Source of the DNA: DASPXY01 sp038227745 | GTDB taxonomy: Bacteria; Planctomycetota; Planctomycetia; Gemmatales; Gemmataceae | Assembly: GCA_038227745.1 (NCBI GenBank) | Contig: JBBRPS010000159.1 | Coordinates: 1-15,148, forward strand | DNA: 15,148 nucleotides | Reading direction: 5' to 3' | In this document: positions 6,238 to 13,376 of the stretch, piece after piece | Layout of the letters: every line of letters begins with the position of its first letter | How positions within the stretch are numbered: the stretch's first letter is position 1 | Notes under the pieces: generated by a model | What the model was told of the DNA's origin: nothing | Database searches by the model: none | The model's input: the letters and a program-made list of their open reading frames with translations, nothing else | Position numbers and translations under genes: made by a program

Positions 6238-7350
6238 CTACGGGGCCTGGTCTGCGCCACTGAAGGTATTGCAGCCGTAGTAGCCAATATCCACCGGAAC
6301 CGTCACGCGCTCCTTCGTTTCGGTCACCACGAAAAACTTAAGCTGGGCGGATTGCGCTCCGAGGCGGGTGATCCGTTGCGTCAGACGAAACACCCGGCCG
6401 CGGACCGGAGCGCCGGCAGCAGGTTCTACATTCTGGTCAGCCGATTCAACCACAATTCCTTCCATCGTGAACGCCTTGCCGCTGGCCGAACGAAGAAACA
6501 CCTCGGACTGGACAGTTTCACCCACCTTCCGCGCCCCCAACGAGAGCGAAGGAGGGATGGCCTGAATGTCCTCAAGAACCTTCCCATCAACCTGCAACGT
6601 CGCACCCCAAACTGTCCTGCCTTGTGGGGTGACGCCTACCAGGTCGAGAGATTCGCTGAACGGCCCAGCCGAGAGGTTGGCCTGAGGCTGGATAGTCAGC
6701 CTGTATATCGGCGCACCGCTTTGAACCTGCTCAACTCGGATGGACACTCCTTTCGGCTGCCCCTCGACACGCACTTCCTTCAACGGCATCTGTGCCCTCA
6801 GCGTGAGTGTGCGAGGAGAGAAAGGGCTTCCCCGAATCAGGGTGTCCCCGAACCGCACGGTCACCTGGCTGGGCGCCAGGACATTGCGCACGCGCCCATG
6901 TATAGTCCAACCCATTGCCCGCGGCAAGCCACCCTCGATTTGGGGCACCAGTTGCACGCGGAAAGGCCGGTCAACGGCATCGCGTTCCTCCAATTGCCTT
7001 GATGTCAGGTCCAAGGTGAGCCGGATCCTCGCCGCCTTGCCCGCTGGGACCACCAAAGAATCGGGCTTCACGGACAAACAGGAACAGGACATCGCAAAAC
7101 CGGCAATCGCCCGGTCCTCTCCAGCCTGATTTTCAATAGTGAGTTCTCGGTGGAATTGCTTCGCCTCCCAAACTTCTCCGAAATCCAGATCGCTCTCCGA
7201 AAGCACCAGCCCCCGATTGGCGGCGGTCAATGCGTTTGAGGCTGATCCCAACCAATACGTGAAACCGCAGGCTCCCGCCAGCAGTCCGAGGGCCACGACG
7301 CGCCCCAGCCACCGTGCGTACGATAGCGTCGGCACCACCGTTTCAGCCAT
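6238..7350 (-). CDS. DUF1573 (Ig/ASH-like) protein with N-terminal membrane anchor, copy B
   Basis: The start at 7350 is preceded by GGAGGAGG with suitable spacing. The longer frame from 7539 overlaps the upstream gene and gives Cys/Ser-rich nonsense. The 370-residue product starts MAETVVPTLSYARWLGR, has one membrane helix (about 16-35, ending YWLGS), and then a DUF1573-type domain. That domain shows LDFGEVWEAKQF, ENQAGED, a CxC pair at C89/C91 (SCSCLSV) and a VPAGKAARIRL strand. Two further Ig-like units seem to follow: VTVRFGDTLIRGS at about 163-175, and SLSLGARKVGE at about 268-278. DUF1573 domains are thought to be Ig-like and are abundant in Planctomycetes; their role is unknown. It aligns along its length with the product of 8598-9743, including a shared 'G.TLQV.G...EDI.A.P' stretch. 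It sits 79 bases downstream of the A-copy LolA-like gene. Confidence 0.82.
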   Translation of the reverse strand: MAETVVPTLSYARWLGRVVALGLLAGACGFTYWLGSASNALTAANRGLVLSESDLDFGEVWEAKQFHRELTIENQAGEDRAIAGFAMSCSCLSVKPDSLVVPAGKAARIRLTLDLTSRQLEERDAVDRPFRVQLVPQIEGGLPRAMGWTIHGRVRNVLAPSQVTVRFGDTLIRGSPFSPRTLTLRAQMPLKEVRVEGQPKGVSIRVEQVQSGAPIYRLTIQPQANLSAGPFSESLDLVGVTPQGRTVWGATLQVDGKVLEDIQAIPPSLSLGARKVGETVQSEVFLRSASGKAFTMEGIVVESADQNVEPAAGAPVRGRVFRLTQRITRLGAQSAQLKFFVVTETKERVTVPVDIGYYGCNTFSGADQAP

Positions 7351-7369
7351 CCCCGCTCCTCCTCCCTGC

Positions 7370-7389
7370 GCAGCCCAGCGACAACTTTC
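7370..7389 (-). promoter_or_regulatory. 20-base leader box shared with the truncated DUF1573 copy
   Basis: Read on the minus strand this is GAAAGTTGTCGCTGGGCTGC, ending 19 bases before the start codon of the B-copy DUF1573 gene. Positions 9974-9993, upstream of the truncated DUF1573 start at 9942, match it at 18 of 20 bases. The match may be simple paralogous ancestry or a retained regulatory site. Confidence 0.5.
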
Positions 7390-7429
7390 CAAGTGTGGAC
7401 CGTTATCCTTGCTCGATGTCGGGCCACGC

Positions 7430-8575
7430 TCAACCCGCCAAGGCCCTACGGCGCCCCTTGAAATAGCGGAAAATGCACCACAACACCAGCATGAGCAATG
7501 CGAGCCCGATGAGCACTCGCAAGATCGAAAGCCAACCAAGTTCGCCTTGACCGGGGTCCAGCCGAGCGAGCGATTTGCCGTCCTCCTCGACTCGGTAATG
7601 CCCCTTGTCGGTGCCGACCACGACCATCCCGGGTTTTAGCGCCACCGTGAACTCTCCTGCATCCAGTCTCCTGTTGACGGTGACTTCTTTCACACGGAAG
7701 CGCGACCATTGTTCCAGCCACCCCGCGGCCCCCGATATTTTTTCTAAACTATGGCTTCGACTCCAACTCTCAGGAAGCCAGCCGTGGGGTGTCTTTTGGT
7801 ACTGAATGTCTGTGGATTCGTAGATTTTCCAGCGGTAGTACCACACGAACCGCACCACCGCACTCTCCAACGCTGGATCCACCCACAATTCATAGAACTT
7901 TCCCGGGACGCCATCTCCTTGAACCTTGGTTCGTAGCACCAGACACTCACGATCGCCGTGAAGGGCCTTCGTGTGGAGAGAAAAGTTGTCGGGATTGAGC
8001 CGCGGCCGGAGGTTCATTTGCGGCCCGGACATCACACCCACGAACTCCTGCTCCGGACTCGAAGCAACAATGCCGTGGGCTAGCAGAATGGGCCGATCAT
8101 CCGGGTCGAGGTGAATGCCGCCCTTCCCGGTGACTAGCCACAGCTCCGGGTCGAACTTCCCCCGTTGAAAATCCTCTGTATTCCCAGCCCGTGGTATAAA
8201 CACCCGGGTGACTGAACCGTCATACGTCGCAGCCTTTCTGAGCGGGAAGAAGCTATTGCTCGCACTGTTGAAATAAGAGTCAAGGGTCGTCTTGCTCATC
8301 CTGTTGTTGTCCATGTCGAGCGTCACGACCCGCTCTTTCTTGTAAATGAAATCCCTGGGGACGACTGTCCCAGCTGGCCCCCGCTTTCCCTTGGGAATCA
8401 TCCCCTGCCCAACCAATGTGTAACGGAGGTTGTGCGTCTGATCTTGACGTAGTCTCCAGTCAGCAAAGACTTGCTCTAGCGGATCCTTTGGACCTTGGGC
8501 ACCACCCACGAGCGTAGCACCAGAAAGCAACGAGAACCCCGCCACAAGCCAGGCGGCGGCAAATTGTATTCTCAT
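7430..8575 (-). CDS. LolA-like (tentative) extracytoplasmic protein with C-terminal membrane anchor, copy A
   Basis: The start at 8575 has GGGAGGAG six bases upstream. The longer frame from 8608 overlaps the previous gene and adds only a charged stretch. The 381-residue product has a signal peptide (MRIQFAAAWLVAGF, likely cleavage around GGA-Q near residue 26) and a domain beginning LEQVFADWRLRQDQ. Conserved blocks shared with copy B are FIPRAGNT, ILLAHGIV, YELWVDPALE, TPHGWLPESW and LKPGMVV. A membrane helix near the C-terminus (LRVLIGLALLMLVLWCIF) is followed by a basic tail, KGRRRALAG. The topology predicts almost the whole chain outside the cytoplasm, held by its C-terminus. It lies 22 bases downstream of the A-copy DUF1573 gene, so the two are almost certainly co-transcribed. 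The link to the LolA/RseB fold is my inference; a planctomycete-specific family is equally possible. Confidence 0.78.
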   Translation of the reverse strand: MRIQFAAAWLVAGFSLLSGATLVGGAQGPKDPLEQVFADWRLRQDQTHNLRYTLVGQGMIPKGKRGPAGTVVPRDFIYKKERVVTLDMDNNRMSKTTLDSYFNSASNSFFPLRKAATYDGSVTRVFIPRAGNTEDFQRGKFDPELWLVTGKGGIHLDPDDRPILLAHGIVASSPEQEFVGVMSGPQMNLRPRLNPDNFSLHTKALHGDRECLVLRTKVQGDGVPGKFYELWVDPALESAVVRFVWYYRWKIYESTDIQYQKTPHGWLPESWSRSHSLEKISGAAGWLEQWSRFRVKEVTVNRRLDAGEFTVALKPGMVVVGTDKGHYRVEEDGKSLARLDPGQGELGWLSILRVLIGLALLMLVLWCIFRYFKGRRRALAG

Positions 8576-8597
8576 GGCTCTCCTCCCTCGCCTCGGA

Positions 8598-9743
8598 TCA
8601 TTGCGCATGGCCCTCAGGGCGAGACTTCCTCACACCCAATTGCGCCCTGCTGATCCCATGGTAGAAAAACTGAACCGGAACCGTGATCTCGTTGTCCTGG
8701 CCCTTGGCGCGCACGGTGAATGTCACCGTGAAGCGCTGGTCTCCTTCGCGGGAACAGATATGGGTAACCTTAAACGCCTTGGCCGTAGCCAAGTCGATCT
8801 TCGCGGGCTCTATCGTCCCTCCTCCGTTAGCGTCAAAGCTGAGGACATCAAATGGATGCCCGGCCGCCGAACGCAGCACGACCGTCTCAGTTACCGATGC
8901 CCCAAGATCCTGGGCACCAAGGAATACTTGGTCCGGCACTGCTGCGATGTCCTCGCGCATCACCCCCTCGACTTGAAGCGTCGTGCCGTACACTGTTTGC
9001 GCCTCTGCAGTCCTGAGGTAGACCGATACCGGGAGCGCAAATGCACCTGACGGGAGGGTCGGGGACGGTCGAACCTCAAGGAAAAAAACGCCCGCACCCT
9101 CCCCCGGCGCCTTACGGACCCAGACGGACAGCACCGCGGGGTCATAGCGCGGCTGGACTGCGACCACCGGCACATGGGCGGTGAGCCGGACCGTACGCGC
9201 GGGCGGAGTGTGCCCGCGAACGCAATCATCCCAAAAAGAAAGGGCGGGCGGATCCACCGTGGCCCGGCTGCGCACGATGGCCCGAATCATCCAGGCGAAC
9301 GGGGAAGAAATCTGGTCCCCAGGGTTGCTATTACGGAGCCTCGGGGCAATGCCGACCGCCAGTGTGCGGCGACTTTCCCGCGAAACGCGGGAGCCAAGCT
9401 TCAAGTCAAAAGTCAGTCGAACCTCGCGAGCATGCCCGGCAGGGATCATCAGGGACGGCGGCTCCACCGACACACAGTTGCAGGAACTGATGAAGTCGAG
9501 GATGTCCACGTCTTGACCAGTAGTATTGCGGATCGGTAAAATCGACTGATAGTTGTCGCTCTCCCAGATTTCGCCGAGGTCGAGACAACCATCCGGCACC
9601 ACCAGCCCGCCGATGGACCGCTCGCCCCGCGAAGTGCTGCCGAGCCAGTACGCAAGCCCGCAGACTACCGCCAGAAGGATCAGGCCCAATGCCCTGCCGA
9701 CCCAAGCCGACCCCGTCTTTGGTGTGGCTACCGTTGCGCTCAT
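8598..9743 (-). CDS. DUF1573 (Ig/ASH-like) protein with N-terminal membrane anchor, copy A
   Basis: The ATG at 9743 is preferred over the upstream one at 9767. It has AAAGGT five bases upstream, and the N-terminus then lines up with copy B (MSATVATPKTGSAWVGR against MAETVVPTLSYARWLGR). The 381-residue protein has a membrane helix at about 18-35 ending YWLGS. A DUF1573 domain follows with LDLGEIWESDNY, a CxC pair at C88/C90 (SCNCVSV) and IPAGHAREVRL. Two further Ig-like units appear to follow (ALSFWDDCVRG; VFLGAQDLGA). The C-terminal RKSRPEGHAQ is charged. It is the first intact gene of the minus-strand cluster and is followed after 22 bases by its LolA-like partner. No clear sigma-70 promoter is visible in the 100 bases upstream, where a hairpin and a truncated paralog lie. 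Confidence 0.82.
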   Translation of the reverse strand: MSATVATPKTGSAWVGRALGLILLAVVCGLAYWLGSTSRGERSIGGLVVPDGCLDLGEIWESDNYQSILPIRNTTGQDVDILDFISSCNCVSVEPPSLMIPAGHAREVRLTFDLKLGSRVSRESRRTLAVGIAPRLRNSNPGDQISSPFAWMIRAIVRSRATVDPPALSFWDDCVRGHTPPARTVRLTAHVPVVAVQPRYDPAVLSVWVRKAPGEGAGVFFLEVRPSPTLPSGAFALPVSVYLRTAEAQTVYGTTLQVEGVMREDIAAVPDQVFLGAQDLGASVTETVVLRSAAGHPFDVLSFDANGGGTIEPAKIDLATAKAFKVTHICSREGDQRFTVTFTVRAKGQDNEITVPVQFFYHGISRAQLGVRKSRPEGHAQ

Positions 9744-9839
9744 GCTTGACCTTTGTGTTGCAGTCACTACTGCAGCGGGGTGCTGCCTGTTTGTGGAGCA
9801 GGTGAAACTGCCTGCATGCGGGACTTACGAGAAGACTTT

Positions 9840-9878
9840 GGTCATCGTTTCGGCCAGCGGGTGGCCGAAACGATGACC
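9840..9878. repeat. 17-bp perfect inverted repeat at the break of the truncated DUF1573 copy
   Basis: GGTCATCGTTTCGGCCA (9840-9856) is exactly complementary to 9862-9878, with the loop GCGGG. Its right edge lies within two bases of the point where similarity of the truncated DUF1573 copy to its intact paralogs ends (about 9880). Confidence 0.88.
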
Positions 9879-9879
9879 G

Positions 9880-9942
9880 AGGCCCAGCCCCGCGTCCTAC
9901 CCAAGTGGAAAATGACCGAATTGGTGTCGCCGTTTCAGGCAT
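9880..9942 (-). pseudogene. N-terminal remnant of a further DUF1573 anchor protein (same family as copies A and B)
   Basis: On the minus strand an ATG at 9942 is preceded by a strong GGAGGAG, five bases away. It opens MPETATPIRSFSTWVGRGAG. This matches the unusual N-termini of the two intact DUF1573 genes (MSATVATPKTGSAWVGR; MAETVVPTLSYARWLGR), including the T-P and W-[VL]-G-R positions. DNA similarity to copy A continues to GGGCCT (9880-9885 on the plus strand) and then stops at the hairpin 9840-9878. After that the frame gives no membrane helix and no DUF1573 motifs. A leader box (9974-9993) is shared with copy B as well. This is therefore a truncated paralog, not a chance ORF. I found no convincing remainder of the gene in 9744-9839. 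Confidence 0.7.
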
Positions 9943-9973
9943 GCTGGCTCCTCCGCGCACGGATCCTCAACGA

Positions 9974-9993
9974 GCAGTCCAGCGATAACTTTC
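9974..9993 (-). promoter_or_regulatory. Leader box of the truncated DUF1573 copy
   Basis: The minus-strand sequence GAAAGTTATCGCTGGACTGC differs from 7370-7389 at two positions. It lies 31 bases upstream of the remnant start codon at 9942. The rest of 9994-10140 shows no gene that I can support. Confidence 0.45.
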
Positions 9994-10140
9994 GCAGGCC
10001 GATTGTTTTGCATGACCGGCAGGCGACTTCTGTTGCCGAGGATTCGGGCCGAATGCTCCAAATTAGTCATCGACCAAGCTCTCCTGCTGGGGCCGCAGGA
10101 GTGCCGTGGGAACCATTGGAGAACCTGCATGCGGCCCCGG

Positions 10141-10477
10141 TCAGAGGCCGCGCCTGGTCCGCTGTACTCGCTCCGCCAGCGGCCTGCTGACCCCGAGCAA
10201 GGAGTTGCCCGCCGCGGCCGACACCGCCTCAGCGATTAACCGCCGCACCTCCGCGAGCAACTCGCCGGTCCGGTCCAAGGCCAGCGCCCGCGTCTCCACC
10301 GCCGGCCCCAGTAAGGCCCATGCCGCCGGGGCCGACAGGCGGCCCGCCCGGGCGCCCGGCCTCGGCGTGCCACTCGGCCAGTAGCCGAGCCGCCTCCGCG
10401 CGTCTGCTGTCCCATGGCAGGGCAGCAGCGCGGGCCTGCTGCTTGTGCTGCCGGCGGCGCGTCGAACGCGAAGGCAT
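10141..10477 (-). pseudogene. Probable small gene broken by a one-base frameshift (hypothetical)
   Basis: Two minus-strand frames look coding one after the other. The first starts at ATG 10477 and reads MPSRSTRRRQHKQQARAAAL, then RRAEAARLLAEWHAEAGR. It then turns into Gly/Pro-rich text near 10340. At the same place a frame one base over becomes protein-like and runs to a stop at 10141-10143: GRLSAPAAWALLGPAVETRA, then RTGELLAEVRRLIAEAVSAA. The distance of 337 bases is 112 codons plus one, as expected for a single inserted base in the GGGCGCCCGGGCGGG run around 10342-10356. The repaired product would be about 111 residues: a basic start followed by Ala/Leu/Arg helices, possibly DNA-binding or coiled coil. 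There is no clear RBS. I do not recognise the family. A sequencing error in the GC run is an alternative to true decay. Confidence 0.45.
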
Positions 10478-10975
10478 GGGTGGCTCTGGTGTGGTGGCGC
10501 AGAGCGGCCCAGGCGCGAGGACACCGCCCCCGGCTTTGGCCGCCGTCCCGCTGCCGCCACCAAGGCGACGCGCCCGGCAGGTTCAGGATGTCTCATGCCG
10601 AACAGAGCGCCCTGGGTCCATCGAGCCTCCGTGTTCTCGGCGGTTTCGCCCGTGGCCTCGAGCTTCCACGATTCTGCCTGCTAAGGCCCTTAACCCCTCG
10701 GGCTGGGCGGATCCCAGAAAGTTGGACGCTACCGGCGGGAGTTTCAAACTCCCTAACATTGCATAGTGGTTTAGTATGGAGCGACCATCCGCCATGTCAA
10801 GAAGAAAATCTGCTGCTCTTTGAGATTTTTGGTGGTGTCTCAGCAGCGCTGCCAACCCCCATTTTCCCTTGAGATTTCTTGCTCATCCTCGCCAGGCATG
10901 CCCTTAACTGCTTGTGGTGAAGAGAGTTACCCGTCGTTTTTCTGTAGCGACAGGGCCACCCCGACCCCACCGTCC

Positions 10976-11004
10976 CGCTCGCCGCCGGCTGGCGGCGGCG
11001 AGCG
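10976..11004. repeat. 12-bp GC-rich inverted repeat
   Basis: CGCTCGCCGCCG (10976-10987) is complementary to CGGCGGCGAGCG (10993-11004), with the loop GCTGG. It stands alone in non-coding DNA about 215 bases upstream of the DUF1573 lipoprotein start. No T-tract follows. Confidence 0.7.
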
Positions 11005-11131
11005 GAGAACCCAGGAAAAAGCCGGCTTCTGCTACGTGTTCAGTATCTCGTACAGTAGCGCTCACCGCTTTGTACAGTGGTTGGGATGCGCGAGAAGTGT
11101 CTTTTTCTTTGTTATCCAACTCTCAAATTGC

Positions 11132-11161
11132 TTGACTCCCGCCCGGTCCCAGGCGTACAAA
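11132..11161 (+). promoter_or_regulatory. Possible sigma-70-like promoter for the DUF1573 lipoprotein gene
   Basis: TTGACT at 11132-11137 and TACAAA at 11156-11161 are separated by 18 bases. They lie 60 bases upstream of the ATG at 11221. The -35 is close to consensus; the -10 is weak. No other evidence supports it. Confidence 0.3.
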
Positions 11162-11220
11162 GGAGTGCGGTATGCCTTTCCGGGCGCCAATCCGTTCTCG
11201 CGATTTGCACGAGGGGAAAC

Positions 11221-12309
11221 ATGCCTGGACCCCTATGGCCCCCCCATGCAAGCCTCCCTTGCCTGCTGCGAGCCGCCGCGCTGTTGCTTGGGGTATGTCT
11301 CCTCGCCCTGCCCGGTTGCACACGGGGCGGCACGTCGATCAAAGTCCCGCGCTTGCTCACTCCCCAGGCCACGCTCGATCTTGGCCAGGGCATGCCGGGC
11401 GAAACCTTGACCGCCGCGCTCACCCTCAAGAATACAGGCGGCAACCCGCTTCGCATCGAGCGCGTCGAAGCCGGCTGCGCCTGCTCCTCGCTGCACCTGG
11501 CCTCTCCGGTAGTTGCCCCGGGGGAGGAGACCAGCCTCGAAGTCAGCGCCCGCCTCCGCCCTGGGCAACCGAGCCTGTCCTTCCCGGTCCAGATCACCAG
11601 CAACGACCCGGCTTCGCCGGTCACCGTCTGCCTCGTGCGAGCGGCCCTCGGCCCAGCCGCGCTTCGGGCCGACCCGGCTGCCGTCTCCTTCGGTGAAGTT
11701 GCCACCGGGACGGCCCCCACCCGCCGCGTCCGCATTCTGGATGCGGAAGGGCACACGTGGCCGGCTGGCCGTCCCCTCACCGTCGAAGTAGGGGATGGCC
11801 TGGTCCAGGCCCAGACGGTAAGCGTGAAAGGAAGCGGAGGCTCGGCCATGGCCCTTGAAGTCCGGCTGCGCTCAAACCTGCCGCTCGGTCCCTTCCACGA
11901 TGCCCTGACTCTCCGGCCTGCCAATGGCCGCAGCAGCATCGTCGTCCCCATCGAGGGGAGGGTAGTGCCCCTGCTGCTGGTGTCGCCGACATCGTTGTAC
12001 TTCGGAGACATTGCCCCGACAGCAGGCCTACTCCGCCGGTACGTCATGGTGCGGCGAACGGACGGTAAGGTTCCGGGTAGTGTCCTGAAACATACGGCCC
12101 CCCTCCCTATCGAAATTGCGGAAGTCCATGGCAAACTACCATCGGGTTCGCGAGCAACGCTATGCCTGGGAATGACGATCGACTCACGCAAGGTTCATCG
12201 CGATGTCCCTCATGGGGAGCTGCGTCTCTGGCTGGACGGCGAACCGGAACCGCTCGTCGTCGGACTCATGATCTTTCAGAAGCGGAAGACCAGACCCGCT
12301 GAACGGTGA
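11221..12309 (+). CDS. DUF1573 lipoprotein with three Ig-like units
   Basis: The ATG at 11221 has GAGGGG a few bases upstream, and the product then begins with a lipoprotein signal peptide. That peptide has the hydrophobic run LLRAAALLLGVCLLA and a canonical lipobox L30-P-G-C33. The frame is open from 11077, but the upstream part is not protein-like. The 362-residue product would be lipid-anchored outside the cytoplasm. The DUF1573 domain (about 45-140) shows ATLDLGQGMPGETL, LKNTGGNPLRI, the CxC pair C86/C88 (AGCACSS), VAPGEETSLEV and ITSNDPASPV. Two more Ig-like units follow (VSFGEVATGT; LYFGDIAPTA). It differs from copies A and B on the minus strand in its anchor: lipid instead of a membrane helix. 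Its stop overlaps a GTG (GTGA at 12306-12309), but the next gene more likely starts at 12480. Confidence 0.82.
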   Translation: MPGPLWPPHASLPCLLRAAALLLGVCLLALPGCTRGGTSIKVPRLLTPQATLDLGQGMPGETLTAALTLKNTGGNPLRIERVEAGCACSSLHLASPVVAPGEETSLEVSARLRPGQPSLSFPVQITSNDPASPVTVCLVRAALGPAALRADPAAVSFGEVATGTAPTRRVRILDAEGHTWPAGRPLTVEVGDGLVQAQTVSVKGSGGSAMALEVRLRSNLPLGPFHDALTLRPANGRSSIVVPIEGRVVPLLLVSPTSLYFGDIAPTAGLLRRYVMVRRTDGKVPGSVLKHTAPLPIEIAEVHGKLPSGSRATLCLGMTIDSRKVHRDVPHGELRLWLDGEPEPLVVGLMIFQKRKTRPAER

Positions 12310-12479
12310 TACCTGGTGCGAGAGCGATTTTGCCCCGTGCCCCTGACCGTCGCCGCGTGGCCGGTTTTTCGCCCGTTTCTTCGCCAGGCGGCGTGAGTCG
12401 GCTCACTTCCCGCCCGAGTTCGTCAGGAGTCAGGTGTGGAGGTCGCGTGTCACGCTCAGCTACGAGAGGATGGCCGACC

Positions 12480-13343
12480 GTGCTCCCCGCGGATTGCCTG
12501 CGGCTCAAACCGGCCGCCGAGATCCTGGAAGCCTATCTGACGCACACGCCCATCGCGCATGCCCTCTTCCGGGTTGCGGAAGCCAGCCCGTTGTGCGGGC
12601 TGGCCTTCCCCCGGCCGGTCCTGGACCTGGGCTGTGGCAGCGGCGAGTTCGCGCGCCTCGCCCTGGCTGACCGGATCGACGTGGGTGTGGACCTCTCGAG
12701 CCGGCAGTTAGCGGCGGCCCGCGCCTCCGGGCGCTACGGCCGTCTCGTCCGCGCCGACGCCCGGAAGCTTCCCTTCCCGGACGGCTATTTCCGCTCCGTA
12801 CTGTCCCTTTCCGTCCTGGAGCACATCTCCGACCCGGAGCAAGTGGTCGCCGAAGTCTGCCGGGTGTTGCGCCCCGGCGGTCGCTTCGTCGGCACCGTGG
12901 TCCTCGCCGACCTCCACAAACACCTGTTCTATCCCAGGCTGCTGCGCCGCCTCGGGCTGGGGGGCCTGGCCCGCCTCTACGTCCGCTGGCACGACCGCTG
13001 CTTCGGGCACCGCACCCTGCTATCTCAGACCGCCTGGGAGGGCCTCTGGACCGGCGCCGGGCTGGACGTGACCCTGAGTCAACTCGTGCTCCCGCCTGAA
13101 CTGACGCGCTACTGGGACGGGCTGCTCCCGGCCGCCTCCCCTTATCGGCTCCTTGGGCGTCTTGGCCCCGCCCTCCTCTGGCACCCCCGCTGGCTGCGAG
13201 CGGCCGTCGCCAGGCGCTTTGACTCGTTGCTCCACCACGAAGTTACCGAGGGCAGCGTGCTGGTGTTCTCCGCCCGGAAGCGGCCCACCCCGCCCAGGCG
13301 CCGCCCGCCACGCCTGGCCCGCGAAGTCGCCAGCGTGGGCTGA
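12480..13343 (+). CDS. Class I SAM-dependent methyltransferase (Methyltransf_11 type)
   Basis: The core motifs are clear: VLDLGCGSGEF (motif I, about residues 47-57, binds S-adenosylmethionine), VGVDLSSRQL (motif II) and ADARKLPFPDGYF. After these come LSVLEHISDPEQVVAEV and CRVLRPGGRF, the usual end of the Rossmann core. The C-terminal third (about 145-287) is Leu/Arg-rich with aromatic residues and probably shapes the acceptor site; the substrate is unknown. The start is uncertain. GTG at 12480 has AGAGGA nine bases upstream and gives 287 residues. The longer frame starts with GTG at 12306, overlapping the preceding stop as GTGA, but adds about 58 low-complexity residues. The gene precedes a lipoprotein and a pilin-like gene on the same strand with short gaps, so a shared transcript is likely. 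Confidence 0.82.
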   Translation: MLPADCLRLKPAAEILEAYLTHTPIAHALFRVAEASPLCGLAFPRPVLDLGCGSGEFARLALADRIDVGVDLSSRQLAAARASGRYGRLVRADARKLPFPDGYFRSVLSLSVLEHISDPEQVVAEVCRVLRPGGRFVGTVVLADLHKHLFYPRLLRRLGLGGLARLYVRWHDRCFGHRTLLSQTAWEGLWTGAGLDVTLSQLVLPPELTRYWDGLLPAASPYRLLGRLGPALLWHPRWLRAAVARRFDSLLHHEVTEGSVLVFSARKRPTPPRRRPPRLAREVASVG

Positions 13344-13376
13344 TCGGACCGGCAGCGGCTGCCCTCGGAGGCCCGT

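Larger units (their letters stand above)
10478..11220. other. Non-coding stretch with no supported gene
   Basis: This 743-base region has open frames on both strands, but none has an RBS, a coherent composition or a recognisable motif. It holds a tight 17-base palindrome (GGGAGTTTCAAACTCCC, 10737-10753), a GC hairpin at 10976-11004, T-rich patches around 10815-10870 and 11099-11112, and two copies of GTACAGT near 11050-11080. It probably includes the regulatory region of the plus-strand lipoprotein gene at 11221 and an older, decayed segment. Confidence 0.6.

Noticed and set aside
5446..7002. Plus-strand frames of over 200 codons at 5446-6072 and 6352-7002
   Set aside because: Both lie opposite paralogous minus-strand genes whose conservation between copies supports the minus strand.
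7351..7539. N-terminal extension of the B-copy DUF1573 gene
   Set aside because: It overlaps the upstream gene and gives a Cys/Ser-rich sequence. The ATG at 7350 has a strong RBS and matches its paralogs.
9897..10130. 77-codon minus-strand frame upstream of the truncated DUF1573 copy
   Set aside because: It runs through the leader box, RBS and start of the remnant in another frame and shows no motif.
10583..10855. 90-codon minus-strand frame in the non-coding stretch
   Set aside because: It has no convincing RBS or recognised motif, and it crosses a 17-base palindrome. It is probably chance.
12306..12479. GTG at 12306 overlapping the preceding stop (GTGA) as the methyltransferase start
   Set aside because: Translational coupling is tempting, but the added 58 residues are low-complexity. 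GTG 12480 has a better-placed RBS. It is kept as an alternative only.
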